From Hyphomicrobiales bacterium (GTDB taxonomy: Bacteria; Pseudomonadota; Alphaproteobacteria; Rhizobiales; Rhizobiaceae), in assembly GCA_900471525.1 (NCBI GenBank), contig UCEZ01000015.1:143290-207289 (forward strand): a DNA stretch of 64,000 nt, in the 5' to 3' direction. The notes under the pieces are model-generated. The model was not told the origin of the DNA, made no database searches, and saw only the letters and a list, made by a program, of their open reading frames with translations. Below are positions 9,364 through 17,827 of the stretch, one piece after another; the stretch's first letter is position 1, and each line of letters starts with the position of its first letter. A program made the translations under genes and the position numbers.

Positions 9364-9930
9364 ATGCAAGTTCTTCGCTCGGAAAACTACCGCCGCATGC
9401 CATGGAAAAACGGTGGGGGCGAGACCGTGGAGATCGCGGTGTTTCCGCCGCAGGCCGATCTCGCCACTTTCGGCTGGCGCATCAGCATGGCGACGGTGGC
9501 CAGCGATGGGCCGTTTTCCGTCTTTGCCGGTATCGACCGCACCCTGTCGATCCTCGAAGGCGAAGGCATGGAACTCGACATCGCCGGAAGGTCGCCCGTG
9601 GTGCTGACGCACGCATCCCATCCGCTTGCCTTCCCGGCCGATGCCCCGACATCCGCGCGGCTTGTATCGGGTACCATCGTCGATCTGAACGTCATGACCC
9701 GGCGCGGACAATGGACGCATCAGGTCGAAAAGCGGATCGTCGAAGGGCAGCACTATCTGGATGCCGAGGGCGGCATCACGATGCTTCTTTCGCTTGGCAA
9801 TGTGCGGATCGATAGTGGAGACCATGCCGAAGAACTCCGCCGGCTCGATTGCGCTATTCTCAAGGGCGTCGTCTTGATCACCTCCGACATGCCGACGGAG
9901 GCTTACCTCATCCGCATCACTGCGAGCTGA
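9364..9930 (+). CDS. hutD: HutD-family protein
   Basis: A 188-residue cupin-like HutD protein. It begins MQVLRSENYRRMPWKNGGGET, the family signature, and contains FGWRISMATV and SPFSVFAG-type blocks (here DGPFSVFAGIDRTL). HutD is regarded as a governor of hut flux that may bind formylglutamate; its chemistry is not established. AGGGA is 8 bases from the ATG at 9364, better than the ATG at 9358. The gene is last in the hut operon and its stop codon lies in a heptamer repeat. Confidence 0.88.
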   Translation: MQVLRSENYRRMPWKNGGGETVEIAVFPPQADLATFGWRISMATVASDGPFSVFAGIDRTLSILEGEGMELDIAGRSPVVLTHASHPLAFPADAPTSARLVSGTIVDLNVMTRRGQWTHQVEKRIVEGQHYLDAEGGITMLLSLGNVRIDSGDHAEELRRLDCAILKGVVLITSDMPTEAYLIRITAS

Positions 9931-9956
9931 GAGCTGAGAGCTGAGAGCTGAGAGCT
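9924..9956. repeat. Tandem GAGAGCT heptamer repeat
   Basis: A partial unit GAGCT (9924-9928) is followed by four perfect GAGAGCT units (9929-9956). The array includes the hutD stop codon and most of the stop codon of the convergent ureohydrolase gene, so it fills the whole junction between two opposed operons. It is a candidate variable-number repeat. Confidence 0.9.
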
Positions 9957-10881
9957 ACCCTTTGCGGGCCAGATGCCCAAGCACGTGGCATATCAGGCGG
10001 CCGACGACGGTCGCCGTCATGCCAGTGATGTCGTTCCTTGGCTGGAACTCGACAATCGAAAACCCGGCAAGCGTCCGCCCGGCCAAGGCCGCTGCGATCA
10101 GATCCGTCGCCTCATCCAGCCACAAACCACCGGGCGATAGAGCATTGACCCCGGGGCAGATCGACGGGTCGAGCGCATCGACGTCGATATGGATGAGCAG
10201 TGCACCATCGTGCGGAATGGCCTGAGCGATTTCAGTCATGCCGCTTGCTCGCGCCTGCCGCACTGTGACCATCCGTGATCCCCAGGCCTTCGCCGCCTCG
10301 ATCTCCTCCCGCCGGGCGCTGCCGACGGCGCGGATCCCGACCTGTGTCATCGAGCGGACAAACGGGAGTTCGGAGGCACGACGCATCGTGCTGGAATAAC
10401 CAAGCGGTTCATCGCCAACGCGGTCGCGCCAGTCGATATGGGCGTCGATCTGGAGGATATGCAGGGATTCGACATCAGAGAGACCGCGCATGAAAGGGAT
10501 CGCAGCCGAATCGTCGCCACCGATCAGGATAGGAATGGCGCCTACCGCACGAATGTCCCGTGTCGCCGCTTCGATCGCCGCCCGATTGCCGGCATTATCT
10601 TCCGGCTTCGTGACGACATCGCCCAAGTCGAATACTTCAATGGCGTTGTCGTTCAGCAAGGGGCCGTCGAAATCGAAATCCCAGTGGTCAACATGCACGG
10701 AGGCAGCCGTGATCGCGTGGCGGACTGCGTCCGGTGCCGTCATGCCGGAAACTTCCGGACTGGCATTGGGATAGGCCGTTCCGTGCACCGCACCGAAAAT
10801 CGCAGCCGATCCACTCCTGGCTTCTGTCGCCGCCGGTATGCCGAGAAAAGTCTCCGGCGCGGGCTCAAGCCTGTAGGCCAT
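9955..10881 (-). CDS. Ureohydrolase (agmatinase/arginase-like), altered metal motif
   Basis: A 308-residue member of the arginase/agmatinase/formimidoylglutamase superfamily, which cleaves guanidino or formimino groups using two manganese ions. Visible motifs are GGDDS (121-125), DAHID (146-150), HIDVDALDPS (231-240) and EFQPRND. The canonical first motif is GGDHS, so the usual histidine ligand is Asp124 here. Whether the change alters metal or substrate is unknown; agmatinase activity should not be assumed. It is last in the operon running from 16808, 2 bases after the oxidase gene. A role in the final hydrolysis of an imidazole- or guanidine-derived product is inferred. Confidence 0.75.
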   Translation of the reverse strand: MAYRLEPAPETFLGIPAATEARSGSAAIFGAVHGTAYPNASPEVSGMTAPDAVRHAITAASVHVDHWDFDFDGPLLNDNAIEVFDLGDVVTKPEDNAGNRAAIEAATRDIRAVGAIPILIGGDDSAAIPFMRGLSDVESLHILQIDAHIDWRDRVGDEPLGYSSTMRRASELPFVRSMTQVGIRAVGSARREEIEAAKAWGSRMVTVRQARASGMTEIAQAIPHDGALLIHIDVDALDPSICPGVNALSPGGLWLDEATDLIAAALAGRTLAGFSIVEFQPRNDITGMTATVVGRLICHVLGHLARKG

Positions 10882-10883
10882 GC

Positions 10884-12044
10884 TTAAGCCGCCGCCCGTG
10901 CTGCCAGAAACCGGTTCATCGCATCAAAGGAGAAAGCGCCGATCGGCAGGCCCGTGCCGCCCTCCAGCACCAGATCGGCAAGGATTTCGCCGACGACACT
11001 GGTGAACTTGAAGCCATGCCCGGAACAGGGCGATGCCACAACGATGCGCTTGTCGCCCGGCAAAAGGTCGAGCAGGAAATCCTCGCTCGGCAGCATGGTA
11101 TAGCGGCAGGTGGTGGAGCGGACGCGGAGGCCTGCAGCCGCTGGTAACCGGTGCCGGATAAAACTGTCGAGGAGGTCTGTATCCCTGTCATTAACAGGCG
11201 GATTGGGCTGGTTCGGGTCGATCGGCTCGCGAAAATGCGCATGGCGGCCGACCTTGACGCCGTCAACGCCGATCGCCGGGAAGCCGAAGAAGGAACCGTT
11301 TTCCCCCTCGTCACGGATGAAGACCGGCATGCGCTGTGGAATGGTGACGAAACCATCGGTCGGCTGGTACCAGGAGACGACCTGCTTGATCGGCACGGCA
11401 TGATTGCGCAGAGCCGGTACCAGCTCGCCGATCCACGAGCCGGTCGCGACGATGACCTTGCCGGCTGTATAACGCCCGGTATCCGAAGCGATCGTAACGC
11501 CGTGGTCGCCCGGCTCGATTGCCGTTACCTTCTCGCCGAAATGCAAGGCCGCGCCATCGCTGGCCGCAAGTTTGAGATGACCCATGACGGCCACTTCCGG
11601 CCGGAGATAACCGCCCCGCGGATCGAGCAAAGCGATCTCGTTGTCATCCAGCGAAAACACCGGGAAGCGACGGCGCATCTCTTCGGGATCAAGGGTTTCC
11701 AGCGGCAGGTTATGCAGCGCACAGCTTTTCTTCGTGCCGCTAACGATCTTGCTGTCCGGCTTGCCGATCTGCAGGACGCCGATGGTCGTCAGGACGTCCT
11801 CGCGAAGCCGCGCCTCCAGCGCCCGCCAATTGGCATAGGCGCGCTGCAACAGCGGCACATAGGACGGATCCTCGAAATAGCCGAGCCGGATCAGGCGGCT
11901 GTCGCCATGCGAGGAACTCAACGCATGGGCTGGATAATAGGCATCGATACCGATCGCCTTCACGCCTCTTGCAGCCAAATGTGCGATGGCGGCGCTGCCC
12001 ATGGCGCCGAGGCCGACAACAGCAACGTCGAAATGGGCGGTCAT
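10884..12044 (-). CDS. FAD-dependent N-methyl amino-acid oxidase (SolA/MSOX-like)
   Basis: A 386-residue flavoprotein of the monomeric sarcosine oxidase/N-methyltryptophan oxidase family. The N-terminus has the dinucleotide motif VVGLGAMGSA (residues 9-18). SSSHGDSR-x-IRLGYFEDPSYVP and GGYLRPE are family blocks. Cys313 in TTCRYT lies where monomeric sarcosine oxidase attaches FAD covalently, and SGHGFKF follows. Such enzymes oxidise N-methyl amino acids to amine, formaldehyde and peroxide. It sits between the MIO-less lyase and the ureohydrolase, 22 bases after the former, which points to a methylated amino-acid substrate. Exact substrate is not deducible. Confidence 0.8.
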   Translation of the reverse strand: MTAHFDVAVVGLGAMGSAAIAHLAARGVKAIGIDAYYPAHALSSSHGDSRLIRLGYFEDPSYVPLLQRAYANWRALEARLREDVLTTIGVLQIGKPDSKIVSGTKKSCALHNLPLETLDPEEMRRRFPVFSLDDNEIALLDPRGGYLRPEVAVMGHLKLAASDGAALHFGEKVTAIEPGDHGVTIASDTGRYTAGKVIVATGSWIGELVPALRNHAVPIKQVVSWYQPTDGFVTIPQRMPVFIRDEGENGSFFGFPAIGVDGVKVGRHAHFREPIDPNQPNPPVNDRDTDLLDSFIRHRLPAAAGLRVRSTTCRYTMLPSEDFLLDLLPGDKRIVVASPCSGHGFKFTSVVGEILADLVLEGGTGLPIGAFSFDAMNRFLAARAAA

Positions 12045-12066
12045 GGCAGTATCCTTTCAGGAATTT

Positions 12067-13560
12067 TCAGATGCTAGGTGGCAGAGATTCACGCAGCAGA
12101 TCGCGCGCCTTTTCCAGGTCCCAGCCGAGTGGCCGGTCGTCGGCATAGGTTGGCAGAACGGCACGGATATGGCGATAAAGCGCATCGGTGCCCTTCGCCC
12201 TGGGTGCAACGCCAGCCTTGAAATCCTGTGCCTGCGCCGCCGCGGCAAACTCGATGCCAAGAACTTGCTCGGCATTGTCGAGTACCGCCAGCAGCTTGTT
12301 GGCCGCCGCCGTCGGATGCCCGAGGAAATCCTCCTGCAATGCCGAGGTAACGCCGCCATCGAGGCTTGCCGGTGCGCCGAGACGGCGATTTTCCGCGGCA
12401 AGGGCCGCTGCCGTATATTGAGCGATCATGAAGCCGGAGCCTGCGCCCGGATCAACGGCGAGAAAGGCCGGAAGACCGCTCACCAGCGGATTGACAAGGC
12501 GATCGATGCGGCGCTCGCTCATCATCGATATCTGGGCGATTGCGACAGCGAGGCTATCCAGCGCCTGTCCGAGAGCCGGCGCCACGGCATGCGCCTCAGA
12601 CGAAACCACCGGTGCCTCCGGCGTGCCGGAGACCGCCGGATTGTCGGTCACGGAAGCCAGCTCCTGATTGACGATCGAGCTCGCGAAACCAAACACATCC
12701 CATCCGGCGCCATGGGCATGCGGGACCGAACGAAGGCTCAGGGCATCCTGCGTGCGTGCACCCTTGGCAGCTTCGATCAATCCGCTGCCGGCGAGACGAG
12801 CGCGCAGGGTCTTGCCGACCTTCTCGATCCCCGCCGACTTGCGCAGCGCAAGCACCGGCGCGTCGAAGGCGGTCATCTGGCAGCCGAGCGCCTCGATCGT
12901 CACAGCGGCAATGGCATCGGCCCAATCAAGCAACCGCTCAGCCCGCGCCAAGGCCACCGACCCGAGTCCGGTGGAGCAGGCCGTTCCGTTGACGAGGCTC
13001 AAGCCTTCCTTGGCCTGCAGAACCAGCGGCTCGATGCCGAGTGTTTTCAGTGCCTCGGCGCCGGTCACCGGCTTGCCTTTCAGCCGCGCTTTGCCTTCGC
13101 CGATCAGCACCAGCGCGATATGGGCGTTGTGGCTGAGATATCCTGCCGAACCTCTGGATGGCACCTCTGGAATGCAATCCTCGCGAAGAAATGCCTGCAA
13201 CAGTTCCACGATTGCCGGACGCACGCCGGAATGACCATGTGAAAAATTGGCGATCTGTGCCGCGATAATGGCGCGTACCTCGCACGCATCCAGCAACGGA
13301 CCGACGCCACAGGCATGGCTGAGGATGATATTGCGCGACAGGCGGCTCTGCGACGGGCGATCAACGACCGTATCGGCCAACGCGCCGACGCCAGTGTTAA
13401 CGCCATAGGCACGCACGCCGCTTTCGACGATCGCCGAAACGATGCGGCTGGCCGTCTCCACCCTCTGCCGGGCATCGCCGGAAAGAGAAAGCGTTGCGCC
13501 ATCGGCAATCGCCGCCACGGCGCGCCAGTCGAGCGCCGTTTCGAGCATGATATCCTGCAC
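12067..13560 (-). CDS. HutH-like lyase lacking the MIO triad
   Basis: A 497-residue paralogue of histidine ammonia-lyase. It keeps YGVNTGVGALAD, NIILSHACGVG, KEGLSLVNGT, QDALSLRSVPHAHGA and SVTDNPA, so the fold and much of the histidine pocket look intact. The triad Ala-Ser-Gly that cyclises into MIO is replaced by Tyr141-Leu142-Ser143 (bases 13132-13140), and the following DLAPLA is HNAHIA. Without MIO a normal ammonia elimination is unlikely. MIO-free relatives known to me are ergothionases, which expel trimethylamine from a betaine. A trimethyl-histidine or similar substrate is therefore my inference. It is cotranscribed with an amino-acid ABC importer and an N-methyl amino-acid oxidase. 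Confidence 0.8.
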   Translation of the reverse strand: MQDIMLETALDWRAVAAIADGATLSLSGDARQRVETASRIVSAIVESGVRAYGVNTGVGALADTVVDRPSQSRLSRNIILSHACGVGPLLDACEVRAIIAAQIANFSHGHSGVRPAIVELLQAFLREDCIPEVPSRGSAGYLSHNAHIALVLIGEGKARLKGKPVTGAEALKTLGIEPLVLQAKEGLSLVNGTACSTGLGSVALARAERLLDWADAIAAVTIEALGCQMTAFDAPVLALRKSAGIEKVGKTLRARLAGSGLIEAAKGARTQDALSLRSVPHAHGAGWDVFGFASSIVNQELASVTDNPAVSGTPEAPVVSSEAHAVAPALGQALDSLAVAIAQISMMSERRIDRLVNPLVSGLPAFLAVDPGAGSGFMIAQYTAAALAAENRRLGAPASLDGGVTSALQEDFLGHPTAAANKLLAVLDNAEQVLGIEFAAAAQAQDFKAGVAPRAKGTDALYRHIRAVLPTYADDRPLGWDLEKARDLLRESLPPSI

Positions 13561-13562
13561 GA

Positions 13563-14369
13563 TCAGCCTCCGAAATTGCCGATGAACTGGCGGAAGCTGG
13601 GCGAACCGCCCGAGCCGAACAGTTCGTCCGGCGCACCATCGCTATCGATTTCGCCGGATTTCATGAAGATCACCCGGTTGGAGACATTGCGCGCAAAGCT
13701 CATTTCATGGGTGACGACCAGCATGGTCATACCCTCTTCGGCGAGCGAGCGCATGACGCGCAGCACTTCGCCGACAAGCTCGGGGTCGAGCGCCGAGGTC
13801 GGCTCGTCAAACAGCATTACCTTCGGCTTCATCGCCAGAGAGCGTGCGATTGCCGCGCGCTGCTGCTGGCCGCCCGAAAGATGCGCCGGATAGGCATTGC
13901 GTTTCTCGACGATGCCTACCTTTTCAAGCAAAGCCTCGGCTTCCGCGACGCACTCGGCCCGCGGACGCTTGAGCACATGCACCGGCCCCTCGATGACGTT
14001 TTCGAGGATCGTCATATGGGACCAGAGATTGAACGACTGGAACACCATGCCGAGTTCCGAGCGGATGCGATCCACCTGACGGCGGTCGGCCGGATAGTTC
14101 TTGCCGCCGCGCTGCGTCATCTGGATCAGCTCGCCATCGACGGAAATGTCGCCGTGATCGGCAATCTCCAGAAGGTTGATACAGCGCAGGAAGGTTGACT
14201 TGCCCGAGCCGCTGGCGCCGAGAAGCGAAATGACGTCGCCGTCGCGGGCCTCAAGCGAGATGCCGCGCAGCACTTCATGCGTGCCGAAGCTCTTGCGGAT
14301 GTTACGGACGGAAAGCCGGGTTGTGCCTGCCATGGTCGTTCCAGTCTGGTTGAGGGTCATCGGGGTCAT
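13563..14369 (-). CDS. Polar amino-acid ABC transporter ATP-binding protein
   Basis: A 268-residue HisP/GlnQ-type ATPase. Walker [10 protein letters not shown], signature [19 protein letters not shown], Walker [16 protein letters not shown] and the H-loop VVTHEMSFA are all present. It starts within the stop of the permease gene (ATGA overlap at 14366-14369) and ends 2 bases before the MIO-less lyase gene, so transport and catabolism are one transcript. Substrate is probably histidine-like, from context. Confidence 0.9.
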   Translation of the reverse strand: MTPMTLNQTGTTMAGTTRLSVRNIRKSFGTHEVLRGISLEARDGDVISLLGASGSGKSTFLRCINLLEIADHGDISVDGELIQMTQRGGKNYPADRRQVDRIRSELGMVFQSFNLWSHMTILENVIEGPVHVLKRPRAECVAEAEALLEKVGIVEKRNAYPAHLSGGQQQRAAIARSLAMKPKVMLFDEPTSALDPELVGEVLRVMRSLAEEGMTMLVVTHEMSFARNVSNRVIFMKSGEIDSDGAPDELFGSGGSPSFRQFIGNFGG

Positions 14370-15076
14370 CGCTGCGGCACCGGAAAGAGGGGTGCCGCGC
14401 GGCGGTGCGGGGTCAGCTTGTATTCAAGCAGAGCCATGGCCTGCAGGATGATGAAATTCAGAAGGAGGTAGATGATGGCGGCGCACAGGAAGACCTCCAT
14501 CGTGCGGTAGGTCTGCGAAATCAATCGCTGGGCAACGCCGGTCACTTCCCAGACCGTGACGAGGCTGGCGAGCGCCGTCGACTTCACCATCATCACCACC
14601 TCGGTCGAATAGGCCGGCAACGCGTGGCGGAAGGCGATCGGCGCGAGGATGCGGCGCGTCAACAGGAAGCCGGACATGCCGACCGAGCGGGCAGCCTCGA
14701 TCTCCTTGGCCGGAATGGCGCGCAGGCCGAAGCGGAAGATTTCCGCCGAATACCCTGCCGTGCAGAGTGCCAGCGACAGCACCGCACAGACGAAAGGTTC
14801 GCGCAGTGCCGGCCAGAGGAAGCTATAGCGGATGAAGCCGAACTGCCCGAGGCCGTAGAAGATCAGGAACATCTGGATCAAGAGCGGCGAACCGCGGAAG
14901 ACGAAGATGTAGCCCTTGGCAAAGTTGCGGGCGATCGTATTGCCGCCCACCCGCATCCAGACGATGAGGAGCGCCAGCAATCCGCCGAAGAAAACCGAGA
15001 GGGAAAACAACGCCAGCGTCATCGGCAGGGCTGCCAGCAGCGTTTTCATGGTCTCGAGCATGAAGGCGATATCCAT
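14366..15076 (-). CDS. Amino-acid ABC transporter permease (HisM-like)
   Basis: A 236-residue inner-membrane permease with several hydrophobic helices, an N-terminal [20 protein letters not shown] helix and the ATPase-docking EAA motif [19 protein letters not shown]. It overlaps the ATPase gene by 4 bases and follows the other permease by 15 bases. Together they form a HisQM-type heterodimer for a polar amino acid. Confidence 0.88.
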   Translation of the reverse strand: MDIAFMLETMKTLLAALPMTLALFSLSVFFGGLLALLIVWMRVGGNTIARNFAKGYIFVFRGSPLLIQMFLIFYGLGQFGFIRYSFLWPALREPFVCAVLSLALCTAGYSAEIFRFGLRAIPAKEIEAARSVGMSGFLLTRRILAPIAFRHALPAYSTEVVMMVKSTALASLVTVWEVTGVAQRLISQTYRTMEVFLCAAIIYLLLNFIILQAMALLEYKLTPHRRAAPLFPVPQR

Positions 15077-15091
15077 CGCGCGTCTCCTTGG

Positions 15092-15814
15092 TCAGGCCTG
15101 GCCGAGACTGGTCGGCATGCTGCGATTGGCGCGCTTTTCGGCGCTGGTGAAAAAACGGTCCGAGAAGCTGGTGAGGATCAGATAGAGGCAGCCGCCGACG
15201 ATGAAGAACAGGAAGTGCTGCCGCGTCGAGCCGGCGGCGACCTGGCTGGTCCGCATCAGATCGGCAAGGCCGGTCACGGACACGAGCGCCGAGTCCTTGA
15301 GACTGAGCTGCCAGACATTGCCGATGCCGGGAATGGCAAAGCGGAAAACCTGCGGACCGATGATGCGACGGAAACGCAAACTCCGGTTCATGCCGATCGC
15401 CTGCGCCGCCTCAAGCTCGCCCTTTGGGATAGCGAGGAACGCACCGCGGAAAACCTCGGCCTGGTAGGCGCCGGAGATGATGCCGACCGCAAGAGCGCCG
15501 GCAGCAAAGGACGGAAGGCCGAGAAAGCCCTCATAACCCATCGCCGTGCCGATGGCAGTAACCGCGCTCGATCCTCCGAAATAGACGAGATAGATGATCA
15601 GCAGTTCGGGAACGCCGCGAAAGACGGTGGTGTAGGTGCCGCCGAGCGTGCGCAGTATCCGGCTGCCCGACAGTTTCGACCATGCGACCAGCGAGCCGAG
15701 AATGGCGCCGATCAACAGCGCGACGGCGGTGACGCACAGCGTCATCAGGGCTGCCAGGAGAAGCAGTCCACCCCAGCCGGTGGGGCCAAATCCGATCATT
15801 TGAAATAGTGCCAT
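15092..15814 (-). CDS. Amino-acid ABC transporter permease (HisQ-like)
   Basis: A 240-residue permease with the EAA loop ELEAAQAIGMNRSLRFRRI and hydrophobic segments beginning at GWGGLLLLAALMTLCVTAVA. It is the first of two permeases in the operon and is separated from the binding-protein gene by 154 bases that hold a stable hairpin. That arrangement usually gives higher binding-protein than permease levels. Confidence 0.88.
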   Translation of the reverse strand: MALFQMIGFGPTGWGGLLLLAALMTLCVTAVALLIGAILGSLVAWSKLSGSRILRTLGGTYTTVFRGVPELLIIYLVYFGGSSAVTAIGTAMGYEGFLGLPSFAAGALAVGIISGAYQAEVFRGAFLAIPKGELEAAQAIGMNRSLRFRRIIGPQVFRFAIPGIGNVWQLSLKDSALVSVTGLADLMRTSQVAAGSTRQHFLFFIVGGCLYLILTSFSDRFFTSAEKRANRSMPTSLGQA

Positions 15815-15885
15815 GCCGCAGGCGTCCCGTCGTTTCCGGCGCCTTGTTTCAGGCAGGGCCGGCTTCCCGATCGTCAGGTGGATGT

Positions 15886-15916
15886 GGAAGGCCGCACCTT
15901 AAAAGGGCGGCCTTCC
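15886..15916 (-). terminator. Intra-operon hairpin after the binding-protein gene
   Basis: GGAAGGCCGC (15886-15895) and GCGGCCTTCC (15907-15916) form a perfect 10-bp stem with an 11-base loop and no T tract. Placed between the binding protein and permease genes, it probably stabilises the upstream mRNA or causes partial termination. Confidence 0.6.
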
Positions 15917-15968
15917 GCAGCAAGTGTGCCCGCCGTTCGCAAAATAGCAAGCGACGGGCAAACTTGGA

Positions 15969-16808
15969 TCAGGGGGTCACGTCGGTCTTGAACCACTTCA
16001 TCGACAGGGTCTTGATCGTGCCATCGGCAAGGGCTGCCTCGATAGCCTTGTTGAACATGTCGCGCAGGTCGGTGTCGGCCTGACGGATGCCAAGGCCTTC
16101 GCCGCTGCCGAAGATCGTGCCGCCGATTTCAGGACCGGTGAAGCCGAGCGCCCCATTGGCCTTCTCGAAAGCAGAGATCAGATAGACGGCATCGTCAAAC
16201 ACCAGATCGATACGGCCGCTTTCGAGATCAAGATCGCGCTCGGCGCCGGTCTTGTACTCGCGAACCGTGGCGACATCGCCGAAGTTGTCATAGATGAACT
16301 TGGAGTAAACGGTCGCAGCCTGAATGCCGATGGTCTTTCCGGCAAAGGCTGCCTTCATCGCATCGACTTCCTTGACGCCCGTCGCGCCCGGATCGAGCTT
16401 GACGACCGTGCCGGTGCCGGCGGCGTTTGCCAACGGGCTATCCTTCAGCGTTGCAAAGGCGGCGTGGGTGTGGGCATAAGGAATAGTGAAGTCGATGATC
16501 TTCTTGCGCTCTTCGGTGATCGACAGGGCGTCCATGATCACATCGAACTTGCCGGCGTTGAGCGCGGGGATCATGCCATCCCAATCGGAGGCAACGAGGT
16601 TGCACTCGACCTTCATGTGATCGCAGAGATATTTGGCAAGTTCAGGCTCGAAACCGCCGAGTGTACCGTCCGGATTGGTCAGGTTCCAGGGCGCATAAGC
16701 GCCTTCGAGCGTGATAGTGACTGTCTTCCAGTCCTTGGCCTGCGCCATCGAAGCGGAAAGAGTTGCGACTGCGACGGCGCCAGCCATCAGAAATTTGGTC
16801 AGGTTCAT
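15969..16808 (-). CDS. Periplasmic amino-acid-binding protein (HisJ-like)
   Basis: A 279-residue family-3 solute-binding protein. I chose the ATG at 16808 because AGAGGAA precedes it and it opens a clean signal peptide (MNLTKFLMAGAVAVATLSAS, cleavage near AQA-KDW). An upstream in-frame start would add 53 unconvincing residues. Mature-domain blocks include GAYAPWNLTNPDGTLGGFE, DWDGMIPALNAGKFDVIMD and the SITEERKKIIDFTIPY motif typical of the HisJ/ArgT group. It is first in the seven-gene operon ending at 9955. The ligand is presumably histidine-like. Confidence 0.9.
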   Translation of the reverse strand: MNLTKFLMAGAVAVATLSASMAQAKDWKTVTITLEGAYAPWNLTNPDGTLGGFEPELAKYLCDHMKVECNLVASDWDGMIPALNAGKFDVIMDALSITEERKKIIDFTIPYAHTHAAFATLKDSPLANAAGTGTVVKLDPGATGVKEVDAMKAAFAGKTIGIQAATVYSKFIYDNFGDVATVREYKTGAERDLDLESGRIDLVFDDAVYLISAFEKANGALGFTGPEIGGTIFGSGEGLGIRQADTDLRDMFNKAIEAALADGTIKTLSMKWFKTDVTP

Positions 16809-16910
16809 ATTCAGGTTCCTCTGAGGTTTATCTTCACAACGTCCGCCGATCTCCGCCGGCTTTACAAATCTATTGACGGATGAACCGGCTTGAAAAATGC
16901 CCTGAACATC

Positions 16911-16932
16911 CATGTTGTATATGGTACCATAT
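16911..16932. promoter_or_regulatory. Operator-like palindrome in the binding-protein/GntR divergent promoter
   Basis: ATATGGTACCATAT (16919-16932) is a perfect 14-bp palindrome, extended upstream by CATGTTGT. It lies between the divergent ABC operon and the HutC-type regulator at 17005, the place expected for that regulator's operator. The 14-mer CATGTTGTATATGG that overlaps it recurs exactly at 17794-17807. Confidence 0.65.
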
Positions 16933-17004
16933 GCGAATTTTTGTGGTATGCAAGAGGGAAGCAGCATTTGGATGCAAATTTAATTTCGCCCAAGGAATGA
17001 GCAG

Positions 17005-17772
17005 ATGAAACGCAGCAACGACCAGACCGCTCAACTGAAATGGGACAACAGCGACAATGATGGCGCACCGCTTTACGCCGGCGTCAAGCAGATGATCCTT
17101 GACCGTATCCAGAGCGGCGAATGGCCTCCCAAACATCGGGTCCCCTCGGAGAATGAACTGGTCGCCGAACTCGGCGTTAGCAAGATGACTGCCAACCGGG
17201 CACTGCGCGAACTGGCAACTGAAGGCGAACTGGTCCGCATCCAGGGCGTCGGCTCCTTCGTTGCCGAGCGAAAGGGCTATTCCGAACTCTTTGAAGTGCG
17301 CAACATTGCCGAGGAGATAGACGAGCGAGGCCATACGCATCAGGCATCCGTGATCGTTCTGGCAAAGGAAACGGCAGCGCCCGACGTCGCGGATGCGCTC
17401 GGCCTGCCGATCGGCGCAGCGGTGTTTCATTCGCTGATTGTCCACAGTGAAAACGGCGTTCCGGTGCAGATCGAGGACCGCTTCGTCAACCCGGAGGCTG
17501 CACCCGGCTATCTGGAGCAGAACTTCACGGCACAGACACCCAACGCCTATTTGACGGCCGAGGCACCGCTTAGCGGCTCCGAACACATTGTCGAAGCAGC
17601 CATGCCGCAGCCGTGGGAATGCAAGCTACTAGTGATCCTGCGCACGGAGCCGTGCCTGCTCATCCGGCGTCGAACATGGTCGTCCAAGCGCGTCGTCTCC
17701 TTTGCCCGCCTTGTCTATCCCGGCAACCGATATCGGCTGGAATCACGCAGCGGAAAAATGACAGACGAGTGA
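17005..17772 (+). CDS. HutC-type GntR regulator
   Basis: A 255-residue regulator closely resembling classical HutC. The winged helix (about 22-90) reads APLYAGVKQMILDRIQSGEW, RVPSENELVAELGVSKMTAN and RIQGVGSFVAERK. The UTRA domain begins at LFEVRNIAEEIDERGH. HutC proteins are released from DNA by urocanate, so this one may sense urocanate or a related product of the MIO-less lyase. It is divergent from the ABC/lyase operon and has palindromes on both sides. It may regulate that operon, the hut operon, or both. Two HutC homologues within 17 kb is unusual. Confidence 0.8.
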   Translation: MKRSNDQTAQLKWDNSDNDGAPLYAGVKQMILDRIQSGEWPPKHRVPSENELVAELGVSKMTANRALRELATEGELVRIQGVGSFVAERKGYSELFEVRNIAEEIDERGHTHQASVIVLAKETAAPDVADALGLPIGAAVFHSLIVHSENGVPVQIEDRFVNPEAAPGYLEQNFTAQTPNAYLTAEAPLSGSEHIVEAAMPQPWECKLLVILRTEPCLLIRRRTWSSKRVVSFARLVYPGNRYRLESRSGKMTDE

Positions 17773-17793
17773 TCTGAGGCTAAAAACACCTGG

Positions 17794-17807
17794 CATGTTG
17801 TATATGG
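17794..17807 (+). repeat. Second copy of the CATGTTGTATATGG element
   Basis: An exact 14-base copy of the element at 16911-16924, in the same orientation, 22 bases past the stop of the GntR gene. The palindromic half (TACCATAT) is not repeated. It may be an auxiliary regulator site bracketing the gene or leftover from a small duplication. Confidence 0.6.
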
Positions 17808-17827
17808 GACTTAACCTGCTGATATAA

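Noticed and set aside
14216..14369. Possible fusion of ATPase and permease
   Set aside because: The two frames overlap only by ATGA and each is a complete protein.
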